A program made the position numbers and the translations under genes. DNA of 64,000 nucleotides from Phascolarctos cinereus (taxonomy: Eukaryota > Chordata > Mammalia > Diprotodontia > Phascolarctidae), in the NCBI RefSeq assembly GCF_002099425.1, contig NW_018344251.1:410001-474000 (forward strand), in the 5' to 3' direction. Below are positions 45,480 to 58,904 of this stretch, in pieces (position 1 is the first letter of the stretch; each line of letters opens with the position of its first letter). The notes beneath the pieces were generated by a model that was not told where the DNA came from, did not search any database, and saw only the letters and a list, made by a program, of their open reading frames with translations.

Positions 45480-48400
45480 CTGTAAATAAACAGTATTAGA
45501 TTAGTCTTTAGAAATCAAACGATGTGTTTATCTTTTCTGCTGATAAGTGATATTTTCTGAGGTTGCTAGGCATGGAGAAGAATATCTTGTGAACTCTGGA
45601 GTTTAGAATAAAGCATTGGTGAGATGTTTTTTCTGGGTGATGGGAAAACTTTTATAATATATCTGACGATGTCTCCTTTCTCTCTTCCCCTCCTTTGGAC
45701 AGATAGCAGCTAACTATACTACAAAGTGTGATACAAATGCATGGCATGAAACAAGATGCATCCTGACGAGATGTGAAAGAGCCTGAGATCACAAAAATGA
45801 ACCCTTTCCAGAATACCCACTTGGGTAAATTACAAGTTGAGAGTGGGAGAAGAAAGAGAAGTTGATCTGTGGAGAAAGAGGGAACAATTATTTTGGGTCA
45901 AGCAAGAAAAGGATCCTCCAAAGGGTCTAAGAAATCAGAGGGGAGATTAGTAAACTTGAGTGCTACCTAGACTATGCCATGCATACTTCATACTCTGTAG
46001 GATTACTTCATACTTCATAGGATCTGGAGCTAGATAGAAGTATCTCAGACCTATCCCCATCCTTCTGCCCAGCAATATCACTACAGGAATCAGGGAGAGT
46101 CCTGTCTCTAGAAAAGAACTTATAGCAGCACTTTTGTTGTTAACAAAGTACTGGATGGGAAGTAGGTGCCCAACAAGTGAGGGATGACTGAGGAAACTGT
46201 GGAATGAAATGGAATATTAATAAGCCACAAGAAAATAATAAAGACAAAGAATGCACAGAAACTTAAGAAAATCTGAATTATCAGATGTCATGAAGCAGCC
46301 AAAACCAGAAGAACACTTTATATGATGACCATAATAATGCAAAGGAAAAACAAAATTGAATTTCCTCATTCTAATGAATGTGACTACCAATCACGACTTC
46401 AGAGGACTGACATTGAAGGGACCCCAGCTTCTGCAAGGGAGCAGGGAAAGATGTCTCCCCACAGCTCTTATTCGGGGCCAGGCTTGCTCTTTAGTTCCAC
46501 AACACTGGATTTCAAATGTTCTGTGGTTGTCATTGCTGAAGTCACTAGGTAAAATGTTTTCCTGGCTCTTGTTACTTCAGTCTGCATCAGATATTTGATG
46601 CAAAGATTTTTCCCAGCTGATTGCTTCCCTTCTTTTCCTAGATGCATTACGTATACTTGTACAAAATCATTTCAATCTCTCATGATAAAAATTATCTATT
46701 TTGTCTTTTGCAATTTCCTTTATGCCTCATTTCATTGAGAAATCATCCCCTTTGTTTTTGTTTAGTTGGTTTTTTTCCTCCCCAATCATGTCTGACTCTT
46801 CATGAGCCCATTTGGGTTTTTCTTGGCAGAGAATACTGGAGAGGTTTGGCATTTCCTTCTCCAGCTAACTTTGCAGATGAGGAAACTGAGGTAAACAGAG
46901 TTAAGTGACTTATTCAGGATCATATAGCTAATAAGTGTCTGGGGCCAGATTTGAACTTAGGAAGATAAATCTTCTGACTCCAGTCTTAGCACTCTATCCA
47001 CTGAACCACCTAGCTAACCCCATTCATCCCCCAAGGTATATTTGATCTTCTCTTCTAATTTTTAATGCTATGATCTCTTATTTTGAATTTGTGGAATATG
47101 GTCTAAGATACTGACATAAGCCTAATTTCTGCCAGACCATTTTCCAGTTTTCTCAGCAGTTCTTGTCAAACAGAGTTCTTTCCTAGGTATCTTATTTTCA
47201 GGTTTAGTCAACATTGGGTTACTGAGTTCAATTACTTCTGAGTCTTCCTTATGTTGTGTGTTTCATTGATCTACTTTTCTATTTTTTAGTAAGTACTAAA
47301 TAGTTTTGATGTTTGCTACTTTACATAGTCTGAGGTCTGGAAGTGCTATTTCTTTTCATTCCTACTTTCTTTCACCATTTCCCCTAATACTCTAGGTCTT
47401 TTGTTCTTCCAAATGAATTATTATTTTATCTAGTCTATTAAGTACCCCTTTGGTAGTTATACTAAATCTATAAATTAACCTTGGTAGTATTATCATTTTT
47501 ATGATATTGGCATATGAGCACTGAAAAGCTCTCCAGCTATGAAAGTTGTTTTTTATTTCTTTATGGAGTGTTTGTAAATGAGTCCATACAAGTTTTAAAT
47601 GTGCTTTGCTAACTGAATTTTGCTATTATTATACAGAAATGGTATGGATATTTGTGGGTTAATTTTGTAACCTGCAACTTTACTGAAGTTATTAATTATC
47701 TCAATTAGTATCCTTAGTAATTCCCTAGGATTTTTGAAGTAAATCATGTCATCAGCAAATAGTTTTTTCTCCTCTTCTCCTAACTGATATCTTTGATTTT
47801 TGTCCTCTTCTTACTGGTGTTGCTAGCATTTCTAGAACTATGTTCAGTCTTTTTCAGTTGTGTCTGACTCTTTGTAACCCATCTGGAGTTTTCTTAGCAG
47901 AGATATTGGAGTAGTCTGTCATTTCCTTCTTGAGCTCATTTTCCAGATGAGGAAAGTGAGGCAAACAGGGTTAAGTGATTTGCCCAGGGTCACACAGTAA
48001 ATGTCTGAGGCCAGATTTGAACTCAGGAAGATGAATCTTCCTGACTCCAGGCCTGGCACTCTCTTTACTATGTCATTTAGCTGCCCTCTAGAACGATACC
48101 AAACAATACTATGTCGAAAGGGGACATCCTTACTTTATTCTCATATTTACTGGTAAAGTTTCTAGTGTATCCCCATTACATACAATGCTTGTTTCTGGGT
48201 CAATTACAAGAGGGACCTCATTTGCTTATATAGTATCAATCCTCAGCAGGGTCCCATGAAAAGACTTCCCTTAGAGGGACACAGAAAGATTAAATAACTT
48301 AACTAAAGTTGTATGGCTAGGGATAGGGCTAGAAAAGAACCCAGATTTCTGGACTCTAAGCTCAACCCTCTTTCCTGAAAGCCACATCCATACTTCTAAT

Positions 48401-51337
48401 AGGTACCAATGTGCCTTTCTTCTAAAAGGAGAGGATGCTATGGACATACCATTAGTAGGGCATTTGTGACAGTTACCTGTACTCCCTCACTCAGTCTTCC
48501 TTATGATCAATGACAGCTATGTGAGTGATGGCTGGGATGAAGGGTTCAATCTATAGCTAAGGAATAGTTTGAAGCTATCTAGGTCACAATAAAAGCTAAA
48601 TGAGCAGCTAGGTGGTACAGTGCATAAAACGCTAGGCCTGGATTCAGGAAGATTCATCTGAGTTTAAATCTGGCCTCAGACACTTACGAGCTGTGTGACC
48701 CTGGGCAAGTCATTTAACCCTACTCACCTCAGTTTCCTCATCTATAAAATGAGCTCAAGAAGGAAATGGCAAACCACTTCAGTATCTCTCCCAAGAAAAC
48801 CCCAAATGGGGTCACAAAGAGCTGGACACAACTGAAAAAGACCGAGCAACAACAGAAACTGAGCAATACACATATCAAACTTGAAGTCTTGGATTCATTT
48901 GAACTACACTCTAATCTCACAGCCTCCAACCTTTTCCATTCTGTATCACATCAGTTAGATATACACAAAAAGTTTGGAAAACAGCATGAGGGTTTTGTTT
49001 GACAACGTGGCAAACATTTTAATTTCACACATCTGCTTACTCATTTTGAGAGTTCCCAGAAGACACTTGTAGACTATCCTGTGATTCACCAGCTTAACCA
49101 AGAAAGCATGATAGCACAGCCATTGTGCTGCTTCGAAAGGAAATGGGCCTGAGCCTCCTCTGGCCCCCAGAGTAACTCCTGCAGACACAAACATACGAGT
49201 TCAAGACTGCACAAGCCCAATTTCAATGTATTCTTAGCATCTAGACAGGCACACATTTTCCTTTCTATATACAAAGGGAGAGAATCCATGCTAACAAAGT
49301 AAACACAAGTAATAATTATTCATGGCTAATATTTTCTTTTAAAAAATATTAAATCAAAAAAAATTAAAATAAATAAAAATTAAAAAATATTAAATCTAAG
49401 GTGGTAGTAGCAACATTGCTTGTCTACGTCCCCTTCTGAACTTCACTCTGCATTCTTCTGTGTATTTTAAAACACTTCGTTGATGCTTTTATCTCTTTTC
49501 CTTATTTATTGCTTCCAACCCTCCCTTCCCCTAATAAAAGCCCTCCCTTATAACAAAAGTATAGTCAAGCAAAACAAATTTATGTTGAAATAGTCAGGTC
49601 TAAAAATGTATCTGTCCTTCTGAACCTACGGTTTTTAAAACTATACAAAAAATTCTAGGTAGTCATGCCAACAGCACCCTGCTGCATGTCTGACAAGTAC
49701 AGAGCAGGTTGACCCTGAGGAAGATCTCAAAGGAGAAAAATATCACAGTATTTCATGTAGGAATTTGCTTAAATCCATTTTTGAATCCTCTGACATTCCA
49801 AGTGACTTTTCAAAAAACAAACAATCCCCCCCCACATACACACACAAAACTCAGTTTATGGACTAAGATCATGAAATCATACACTTATGTATGTAGTCTT
49901 TTTTAATTCCTTAGGTAACATAAAGGGAACAGCTCTGGTCAGAGTTTCCCAAACAAAATTACTCAAAAAAGGGAAACTACTAGCAGAAGGGAACAACAAT
50001 TATCTTGGCAGAAAACTAATCCAAGAACCAAAAAAATGAGAGAAACCATCCTGTTGGAGGAAGTCATTTGCATCTTGGCCACTTATTAAGAGGAAGGGCT
50101 AAGGGGAAAAGTCAAGCTTGGAGGGTGTAGTACCTCTTCTTAACAACCCTATTTAGATTTATTGCAAGATACTCTCCATTACAGCATGATGAGCAATGGA
50201 ACACCACATATTGATAAACCTACAAAGAATGTCTATGTAAGCCATACTACAGCAGTATGACCTCAGGAAGCTGCCTTCTCTGTCATTTCACAATTGCAAA
50301 ACTGTCCATCAGGATCATCCTGACTGTTCATATTAGAAACTTCCATCTTCCTGGAACATCATGGCTATCAATTAACTTTTTTTTTCCAGGTGATTGAGCA
50401 GTAAATATAAATGCAAAATGGAGGACAATGATCATAAAAGAACCACAGGCTTTTAGAACTTGAAGGGACCTAAGAAATCACCTAGTATTTTACAGGTAAG
50501 GAAATGGGCCTAGAAGGGTAAAGGTGACTTGCTAATATGTCACTGGCAAAATGGGACTGGAATCTGGGTCTCCTGACATACAGTCCAGTGCTATTTTTAT
50601 TACTATTGTACAATGGTCAACATGTCTACTCCCTGGTTCTGGGATGATGTCACCCCTTTCCTAGAAATTTTTACATTTGCATTATTCTTCTTCATATTTT
50701 TCATTTATATTGTGCCTTTTCTACAAGGCACTCACATTAAACAGTAATAACTAGCATTAATGTTGTGCTTTATCTTAACAACATTGGGAGGTAGATCCTA
50801 TTATTATTCCCATTTTGCAGGTGAAGAAACTGAGGCAGAGATTAAGTGACTTGCCCAGGGTCACACAGCGAGGAAGTATATATGAGATCAGATTTGAAAT
50901 CAGGTCCTCCTGACTCCAGGTCCAACTCTCTGTCCTGTTTGCTGGCTGACAGCAATTCTTAGGAAATGTACTTCTGAATACACACATTACTGAGAAAAAT
51001 AAACATACGACTGGGAAAAAACTGAATATAAGCATATCAAAGAAAAATTACCAAATTATAATTAGTATATAATTCAAACAAAAAGAGATAACTGTTTAGC
51101 TAACAGGTTAAATTTGTTCATAGGTCATTAAGAAAGGAACTTATCTTGGATTTGACAGTACATCTGAATTTTATAAATCCTGAATTCCACACTAGGCATT
51201 CAATTAATATGCCAATGCCTGCCCTGGGGCCTAAAGTATTATCGGTCCAATAAAGTGACAGTTACATTCTGGAATAAGGAAGGAAGGAAGGAAGGAAGGA
51301 AGGAAGGAAGGAAGGAAGGAAGGAAGGAAGGAAGGAA

Positions 51338-51431
<94 letters not shown>

Positions 51432-54400
51432 AAATGAAAAGCTTATGAACTTATTCTTCCTTCCTCCCAACACTCAAACCTTTATCAGATACTAATACAT
51501 TTACAGGAACCACTAACAAAACTAAATTCATCACAGTAGCCTGTAATAATAACAGCCCAAGCCAATTATTATCCAACTTCATCTGAACATACCTGGATTC
51601 TTGGCTTTCAGAATGGAATAGCAGCATGATGCAATGTCCGAAATGATTGAGAGAAAAAAACCAGGGTTTTTTCTGACTTGCTGATTAAATGGCAACTTGA
51701 GAGCACATGCATGAAACCTAACGAAAGAGAGTTGATTAACGAAGTATAAGCAAAGTGCCCCATTCATTACAAAAAACACAAAAGTCCTCTTATATCTAAC
51801 TCCCTACACCAGAGGACACATACACTGTAAATGGAAGATGCTCCTCATGTGCTCATAGGTATGGTTTGGTGTTCTTACCATTCTGGCATCTAAAGATAAT
51901 AAAATTCTCAAAACACTGAAGTTCAAAGTGTCCCACTGGGCTCCATGTTTCTCAGTCCAGCAGGAGTCAAGACTTCTGCCCTTCAGGGCTGGAATCAGGC
52001 ATCTCCCTCTGGCTTCCCCATTCATGACACTGTGGTTACAGACAGGAGCAGCCTGCACAAGGCTTTCTCTTCCTACTTTTCCCTACCTACCTATGCTTTG
52101 AAGATTTATCACCTCATCTCCCTCTGGCTTCCCCATTCATGACACTGTGGTTACAGACAGGAGCAGCCTGCACAAGGCTCATTCTCTTCCTACTTTTCCC
52201 TACCTACCTATGCTTTGAAGATTTAGCACCTCATCTCCCTCCTAAAACCTCTCCAAAGAGGAGAGGGAGTAGGTGAACCAATGGTGAAGAATAACAATGA
52301 CAAAGGGTATAACAAGGAACAGGAACAAGAATATGGGCAAGTCAAGGAGCCTAGGTCCTATTCTTGGGTTGTATTTGGACAATGGAGACAGACATATATG
52401 CTCATCCCATTTGGGACAGACAGACAGACACCACACACACACACCCCACTTGGGACAGAGATACACACAGACCATTTAGGTCATTTCAAGTCAGGATGAT
52501 TTTGGCTCCAAAAACATCCTGAAAGTACCAATTATTTTTCTCACTAGCATGTGAAGTTCAACAGCAAAAAAACAACCTAACTTATCATAGTTTTTGTCAT
52601 TGCACTTCCTGGCCTAGACGAAAACTGAAGGTTTTTAACTCAGTGAAAAGTAGATGTCTAAGGCACAGTTTTAAAGGCTAAGTGTGTGGATGGGGGAGAT
52701 CTCCAGATTCTTTGTAAAGACTTCTGTTATACTCTAACTGGTAAGATTATAAATAGATTACTGCTTTTGGCTAGCTTCTCTTTATCTGCCTCTCCTCTTT
52801 GTCCTTACTCTAAGAGGAAACATTAACCAATGATTAAAATACTTTCACAGAACAAGCTTCACTTGTTCAGCTATAAAGTCATCAAGAAGTTAGTTATCTG
52901 CAATCAAACTTCACTTAACTTGGGATAATCTGGGCTAGGAAAATGAGCAGGTCAATGTCCGGTCTACTGGTCCAAAGGTTGAGTTAGGGAAATGATCAGG
53001 TTAATGAATGATGTTTCTTGGCCTTGCTAGGAGAGTAAAAGGCCACTGTGGAAAGATCTAATTATAAATTCAGAAGATAAACACTGAAGAAAAAAAAAGA
53101 TAAACACTGAAGAGACATCAAGAGATACCGAAGAGACCTCTAGAGGACATCTAATCCTAACTCCTACCTGCCCCCACCTGTCAATCAATGCTGCTCCTAA
53201 CACAAAGAAATGGACTCTCTTGGTCCACCTACTGTCCCTCCCTCCCAGGCAATGACAGCCATCAGAGTACTGTGATGCCTCCAGAAATCTGAAGGTGACG
53301 GTGACTCAACTGCTGAAGATGATTCTAAACTGCTAAGTCATCCCCAAACTGAGAAATACAGCAAAGTCATTTAATCCATTATTTCAATAAAAAGAATGCA
53401 GTGTTCTCAGACAGAACAATATACTACAGTTGGGATCTTTACCAAGTATGCTCCCTACTTTTGCACATGGATTGTGTGTTAACACTATCAATCCAAAATA
53501 ATTTGGCAGAGAATTTAATATGTTTATAAGAATGACAATGCTTAGAAACCACTGTTATTTCTGTGAGCTTATTTTAATTCAAAATCAAATAAATGGACTC
53601 AGTTAATGAAAGAATTTTAGGATGCCGAGGGCTTTTTAACTCTAGAAGGGTCAGGCATTTCAAGTGATGAAAAAATTTATACTGCATCAATCGACACAGC
53701 TTGATTCTTTGAAGTATTCTTAAATTTGTTCTATATCACATGTGCATATGTATATATGTATGTGTATGCATATATATGCATGTGTATATATACATGTATG
53801 TATACAGAGACATATAAGCATAATTTTGCTTAATTCTTATTGTTAGCCTTGTGTCAATAAATTAAGCATTACTAATTCCTATTTTTATAGCATTAATTTG
53901 TTTTTAAAAAATTCCTTCTACTTCCAAGTAAAATTCCATCGAAGGCACCAACCCAAGGTAGATTATTTTTTAACTTAGGTTTTTTTTAAAAAATGCTAAG
54001 GAATTAACAAATGGGCATATTTTACTGGAGAACTTAGCTCTTCCTCTTCCTCTTAATGTGCTTGGGTGATCAGCTGTTATACTGTTCCCCATATCCTGCC
54101 CCTAGGGCGCTTCCATTTCCTAGCCTCTTTTTCATAACACAAAACCACAATTCTTTCTTTCATTCCCTAGCCAGCTAATATACACTCTGGATTAGCCGAT
54201 ATCTGTACAGCACTTCATCATTTACAAAGTACTATCTATGCTCCAACCAGCGATGCCAAAGAGGACAAAGTTGCTCAGTTCTATGAAGACCTACAACATC
54301 TTCTAGAAATAACACCAAAAAAAAAAAAGTCATATTCATCATAGGGGATTGGAATGCTAAAGTAGAAAAGCAAAAGAAAATTGGAATAACAGGTAAGTTC

Positions 54401-57400
54401 AGGCTTGGATTACAAAGTGAAAGAGGGCAGAAACTAACAGAGTTTTGTCAATATAATTCGCTGGTCATAACAAACACTCTTTTTCAACAACCCAAAAGGC
54501 AGTTCTACACATGGACATCACCAGGTGGTTAACAGTGAAATCAGATTGATTATATATTTTACAACCAACTGAATCTAGTCAGTTAAAACAAGACCTGGAA
54601 CTGGCTGTTGCTCAGATCATGAGCTTCTTATGGCAAAATTCAGACTTAAATTCAAGAAAATAAAGAAAACCATCAGACTATATAGGTATGACCTAAATAA
54701 CATCCCTTATGAATATGAAATAGAAGTGATAAATAGATTTAAGGGATTAGATCTCATGGATAGAATGCCTGAAGAACTATGGACAGAGGTTTGCAATACT
54801 GCAGAGGAGGCAGCAACAAAAAACATTCCAAAGAAAAAGAAGAGCAAGAAAGCAAAGTGGCTGACTGATGAGGCTTTACAAATAGCTGAGGAAAGAAGGA
54901 AAGGGAAAGGGAAAGGAGAAAGACAACGATACACCCAAATGCATGCAGAATTCCAGAGAACAGCAAGGAGAGATAAGGTTTTCTTAAATGAGCAATGCAA
55001 AGAAATAAGAAAACAGAATGGGAAAGAGAACAGAAAGTAAAAAAGAAGCCTCTTGATAAAGGTGAAAGAAGAGAGTGTAAAAGACGATGTAAAGCATAAC
55101 ATCAAAAAAACTAAGATATTGGCAACTGCTCCCATCACCTCCTGGCAAAGAGTGGGGAAAAAAACGGAAGTAGCGTCAGATTTTACATTCTTGGGTTCAA
55201 AGACCATTGTAGACAGCAACTGCAGCCATGAAATTAAAAGACACTTTCTCCTTGGAAGGAAAGCTTTTGGCAAATCTGGACAGCATACTAAAAAGTAGAG
55301 ACATTGCCTTGCCAACAAAGGTCCACATAATTAAAGCTATGGCTTTTCCATTAGCAATGTATGGCTATAAGAGCTGGACTATAAAGAAAGCTGAGCACTG
55401 TAGAATCAGTGCTTTCAAACTGTGGTGCTGGAGAAGACTTTTGAAAGTCCACTGGATGCAGTGAGATCAAATCAGTCAATACTTGAAGAAATTAATTCAG
55501 ACTATTTATTGACAGGTCAAATACTGAAGCTGAAGCTTAAATACTTTGGCCACCTAATGAGAAGACAGGACTTATTGGAAAAGACCCTGACGTTGGGAAA
55601 GATTGAAGGCAAGAGGAAAAGGGAAGAGCAGAGGGTGAGATGGATAGATAGTGTCATGAAACCAACAAGCATGAGTTTGGACAGACTTTGGGAGAAGTGG
55701 AGAACAGAAGGACCTGGTATGCTATAGTCTATGGGGTCATGAAGAGCTGGACACAACTGAACAACTATCTATCTCTCTATCTGATAACAGCTGGCATTTA
55801 GACAGCCCTTTAAGATTTACAAAATAATGAACAAACATGATCTCATCTGATGATGTGCCCTGTGCATATGTACACTTGTACATATTGTTATCATCAAAAG
55901 GCTGCATGCCATATCAGACGGAATGCTAGGAATGGAGCTGGGAAGATGTGGGTTAAAAACCTGCCTCTGACAATAACTAAGCTATGTGACCCCATAGGCG
56001 GGCCACTTAACCTCTAGGAATATGCATCCTCATCTGTGAAATTATATCTATAGGAGTTACCACCCATTCTCTTAGACTGTGTGCTCCTTGAGGGCAGGGA
56101 CTGTTTTTAATTTGCCTTTCTTTGTATTCCCAATGTTTACTATGATGCTTGGCAAGTAGTAAGTAGACACTTAATAAATGTTAACCCACTCCCAGAGCTG
56201 TTGTACAGACTAAATGAGAATGTATATAAAGAACTTTGCAAACTTCCAAGTTAGTATTATTATAATTTTACAGATAAGGAAACTAAGGCATGGAAGAAAA
56301 GATTTCTTGGTTTGTCCAAGGTCCTGTAATAGTAAAGGGCAGGAAAAAAAACAGAAAAGAAAAGTCTCTTACAGTGGAGGGGAAACGGGGGAAGGTGAGA
56401 GGGAATGAGTGAATCTTATTGTCACAGGATTGGGCTTAAGGAGGGAATAACATACACATTCAATTGGGTATGGAAATCTGTCTTACCCTATAGGAAAACA
56501 GGGGGAGAAGGAGACAAGAGAGCAGGGGGATGATAGAGAGGAGGGCAGATTGGGAAAGGGGGTAATCAGAAGGAAATACTTCTGAGGAGGGACAGGGTCA
56601 AAAGAAAGAATAGAATAAATGGGAGGGCAGGATAAGATTAAGGGAAATAGAGTTAGTTTTTCACAACATGTCTACTATGGACGTGTTTTGCATAACTGCA
56701 CGTGTACAACCTATATTGAGTTGCTTGCCTTTTCAATGAGGGTGGGTGGGGAGGGAGGAAGAGAGAAAATTTGAAACCTAAAGTTTTAAAAATATATGTT
56801 TAAAAAAAATGTTTTCACATGCTACTGGGAAATAAGAAATACAGGAAATGGGGTACAAAAGTCTATCCTGCCCTACAAGAAAATAGAGGGGGAAGGAGAT
56901 AAGAGAAGGGGAGAGAGAAAGAAGAGAGGACAGACTAGGGGAAGGGATATTCAGAATGCATGCCATCTTGGGGTAGGGGGAGGGGGGAGATGGGGTGAAA
57001 ATTTGGAATTCAAAAACTTGTGGGAGTGAATGTTGAAAACTAAAAATAAATAAATTTATATTAAACTGCAATAAATAAATAAACAAACAAATAAATAAAT
57101 AAATGCATGATAAGAGCTGGGTTTAGAAAATAATAATTTAGAGGTTCCCAAAGTTGGTGATACCACCCCCTGGGGGGCTCTGGAACAATGGGGGGAGGCA
57201 GTAATAGCCTTGGGTGCAAGTGAAGGTTATTAAATAAAAATAAGGGGGAAGTGGAAGCATAAAGAAAGAAGAAAAGATAAGAAAATTTTGAAAAACTGTT
57301 CATACATGTCTCATCTGTTGTGTGACAGTTAAAGTAATAGTGATTACATTATTTTCCAAATAAATACACAAAATGCAAGTTATAATGGATTAGTGGTCAA

Positions 57401-57458
57401 GTCCACTGACAGATCTTAACAAGCAAGTATTGGCAAAAGAGCCTGGGCATGGATGTGC

Positions 57459-57507
<49 letters not shown>

Positions 57508-58849
57508 TGCGCGCATTGTTGGGAAGTCCAGCATGCATTGTCAGGAATATGTTCATGTAATGACTTGTTTACAATACTATACTATACAGTTACATGATGT
57601 AACACTGAGCTAGCTCTGGCAATGTGTGTGTTATCCTCACTATCAATGTGTACATCTCTGGAAAGTATGCTGCCAAGGTAAATGAAGTTATCCACAGTAT
57701 TCAAAACTTCAAAAAAAAAATAGTAAAGGGCAGAGCAGCGAATGAAACCCAGGTCCTCTAACCCTAAATTCAGTCCTCCATCCATTACATCAAGGCTGAC
57801 TTCCTAGCTTCCTCTTCTGAAGTTTACAATTAAAAGGCTTCATGTCCAGCTTCGAGTACCATAATCCTGACTTCATGTCCCTATTCCATGCCATGGGCAA
57901 AGAACTGCAAGAATACAGTAGGCAGAAGGATGTAGCAAAGAGCCTGACACAGAATCGAGCTAAGGAAAACAGACACCTGCAAGATAGAATATACCTATGA
58001 AGAATCAACAGAAGAGATTCCTGTTACCTGTACTTAGGAGACAGAGGGCCTCCTTCCCTTCACAATCACTGCTTTTTCAGAAAACCATACTTCATGGCAG
58101 TAACTGAGAAGCACCCTTGTGAAAACAGCTGCTGGAAGTAATCTAGCTAACCTTCTGGTTCTGATGGTGTATGCCTCCCTCTTGTGGGGTAAAGCAGCTA
58201 TGGGACTCATTACGGAAGATGTTGACATACCTGTAGGCCTGCAGCAAAAATATCTTGTAAACGTTTATGTAGACAGTTTGAAGCCTATTCACCTGGTCAG
58301 GAAGAAAAAGAGCAAAAAGGGGTAAGATTTATAGAAATTCATTCTTTATCATCAATCATCATGAAGTAGGATAAAAGGAAATTTTTGAGGAAGGAAACTG
58401 CAATGCCTACAACCATGCTGGGGACCCCTGAGCCTCGCCCTCCATCCTCTGATGACCCCTTAGGACTCCTGGATTTTCACATCTGCCCGGTTGCTGAAAC
58501 CTCCTATCTATGTTGTTTGCCCCCCAACCAGAGTCTAAATTACTTGACAACAAGGACTATTTTGACTCTGCTTATATCCTCTGAGCTTCACAAAGTGTTT
58601 GGCACATACCGAATGCTTAATCAATGCCTTTTAATTCACTTGTCCATTCCACCAAATACATCCAGTTTTTTGTTGCCTGATTATTCACTTCCATAAATTA
58701 TCCAGAGTCCTTTGGGAGAGAGGGAGGGGAGGAAGGAAGGGAGGAAGGAAGGAAGGAAGGGAGGAAGGAAGGAAGGAAGGGAGGGAGGGAGGGAGGGAGG
58801 GAGGGAGGGAGGGAGGGAGGGAGGGGGAGAGAGAGAGAGAGAGAGAGAG

Positions 58850-58904
<55 letters not shown>

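Larger units (their letters stand above)
46560..48240 (-). repeat. L1 fragment (ORF2 3' part and 3'UTR) split by two SINEs
   Basis: + strand landmarks such as ttttccagttttctcagcag (47141), tatcatttttatgatattgg (47490) and aagtaaatcatgtcatcagc (47737) correspond to the intron 5 L1 at 16540, 16920 and 17240. It is more diverged than that copy. SINEs at 46755-47020 and 47840-48086 interrupt it, so this L1 is older than both. Confidence 0.82.
45480..49040. other. TERT intron 15
   Basis: 3.56 kb. It holds two L1 pieces in opposite orientation and three SINEs, listed separately. 48245-48600 shows no named repeat, and 45480-45950 is also unassigned. Confidence 0.6.
51718..58230. other. TERT intron 13
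   Basis: 6.51 kb. It holds the tandem duplication, an RTE copy, L1 3' ends, a (GT)n tract and other repeats listed separately. 52240-54200 has no named repeat except an alternating AT/GT-rich stretch at 53740-53815 (tatatgtatgtgtatgcata). 55885-56050 is a MIR and 56060-56190 an L2 3' end, both in + orientation. Confidence 0.6.

Noticed and set aside
51276-51434. Regular repeat as a CRISPR-like array
   Set aside because: There are no spacers; it is a tetranucleotide microsatellite in a vertebrate intron.
54707-55318. 203-codon open frame on the - strand, the longest in the window
   Set aside because: It is the antisense shadow of the RTE endonuclease-linked and C-terminal coding regions. The Phe/Ser/Leu-rich composition is what an antisense of Lys/Glu-rich coding sequence gives.
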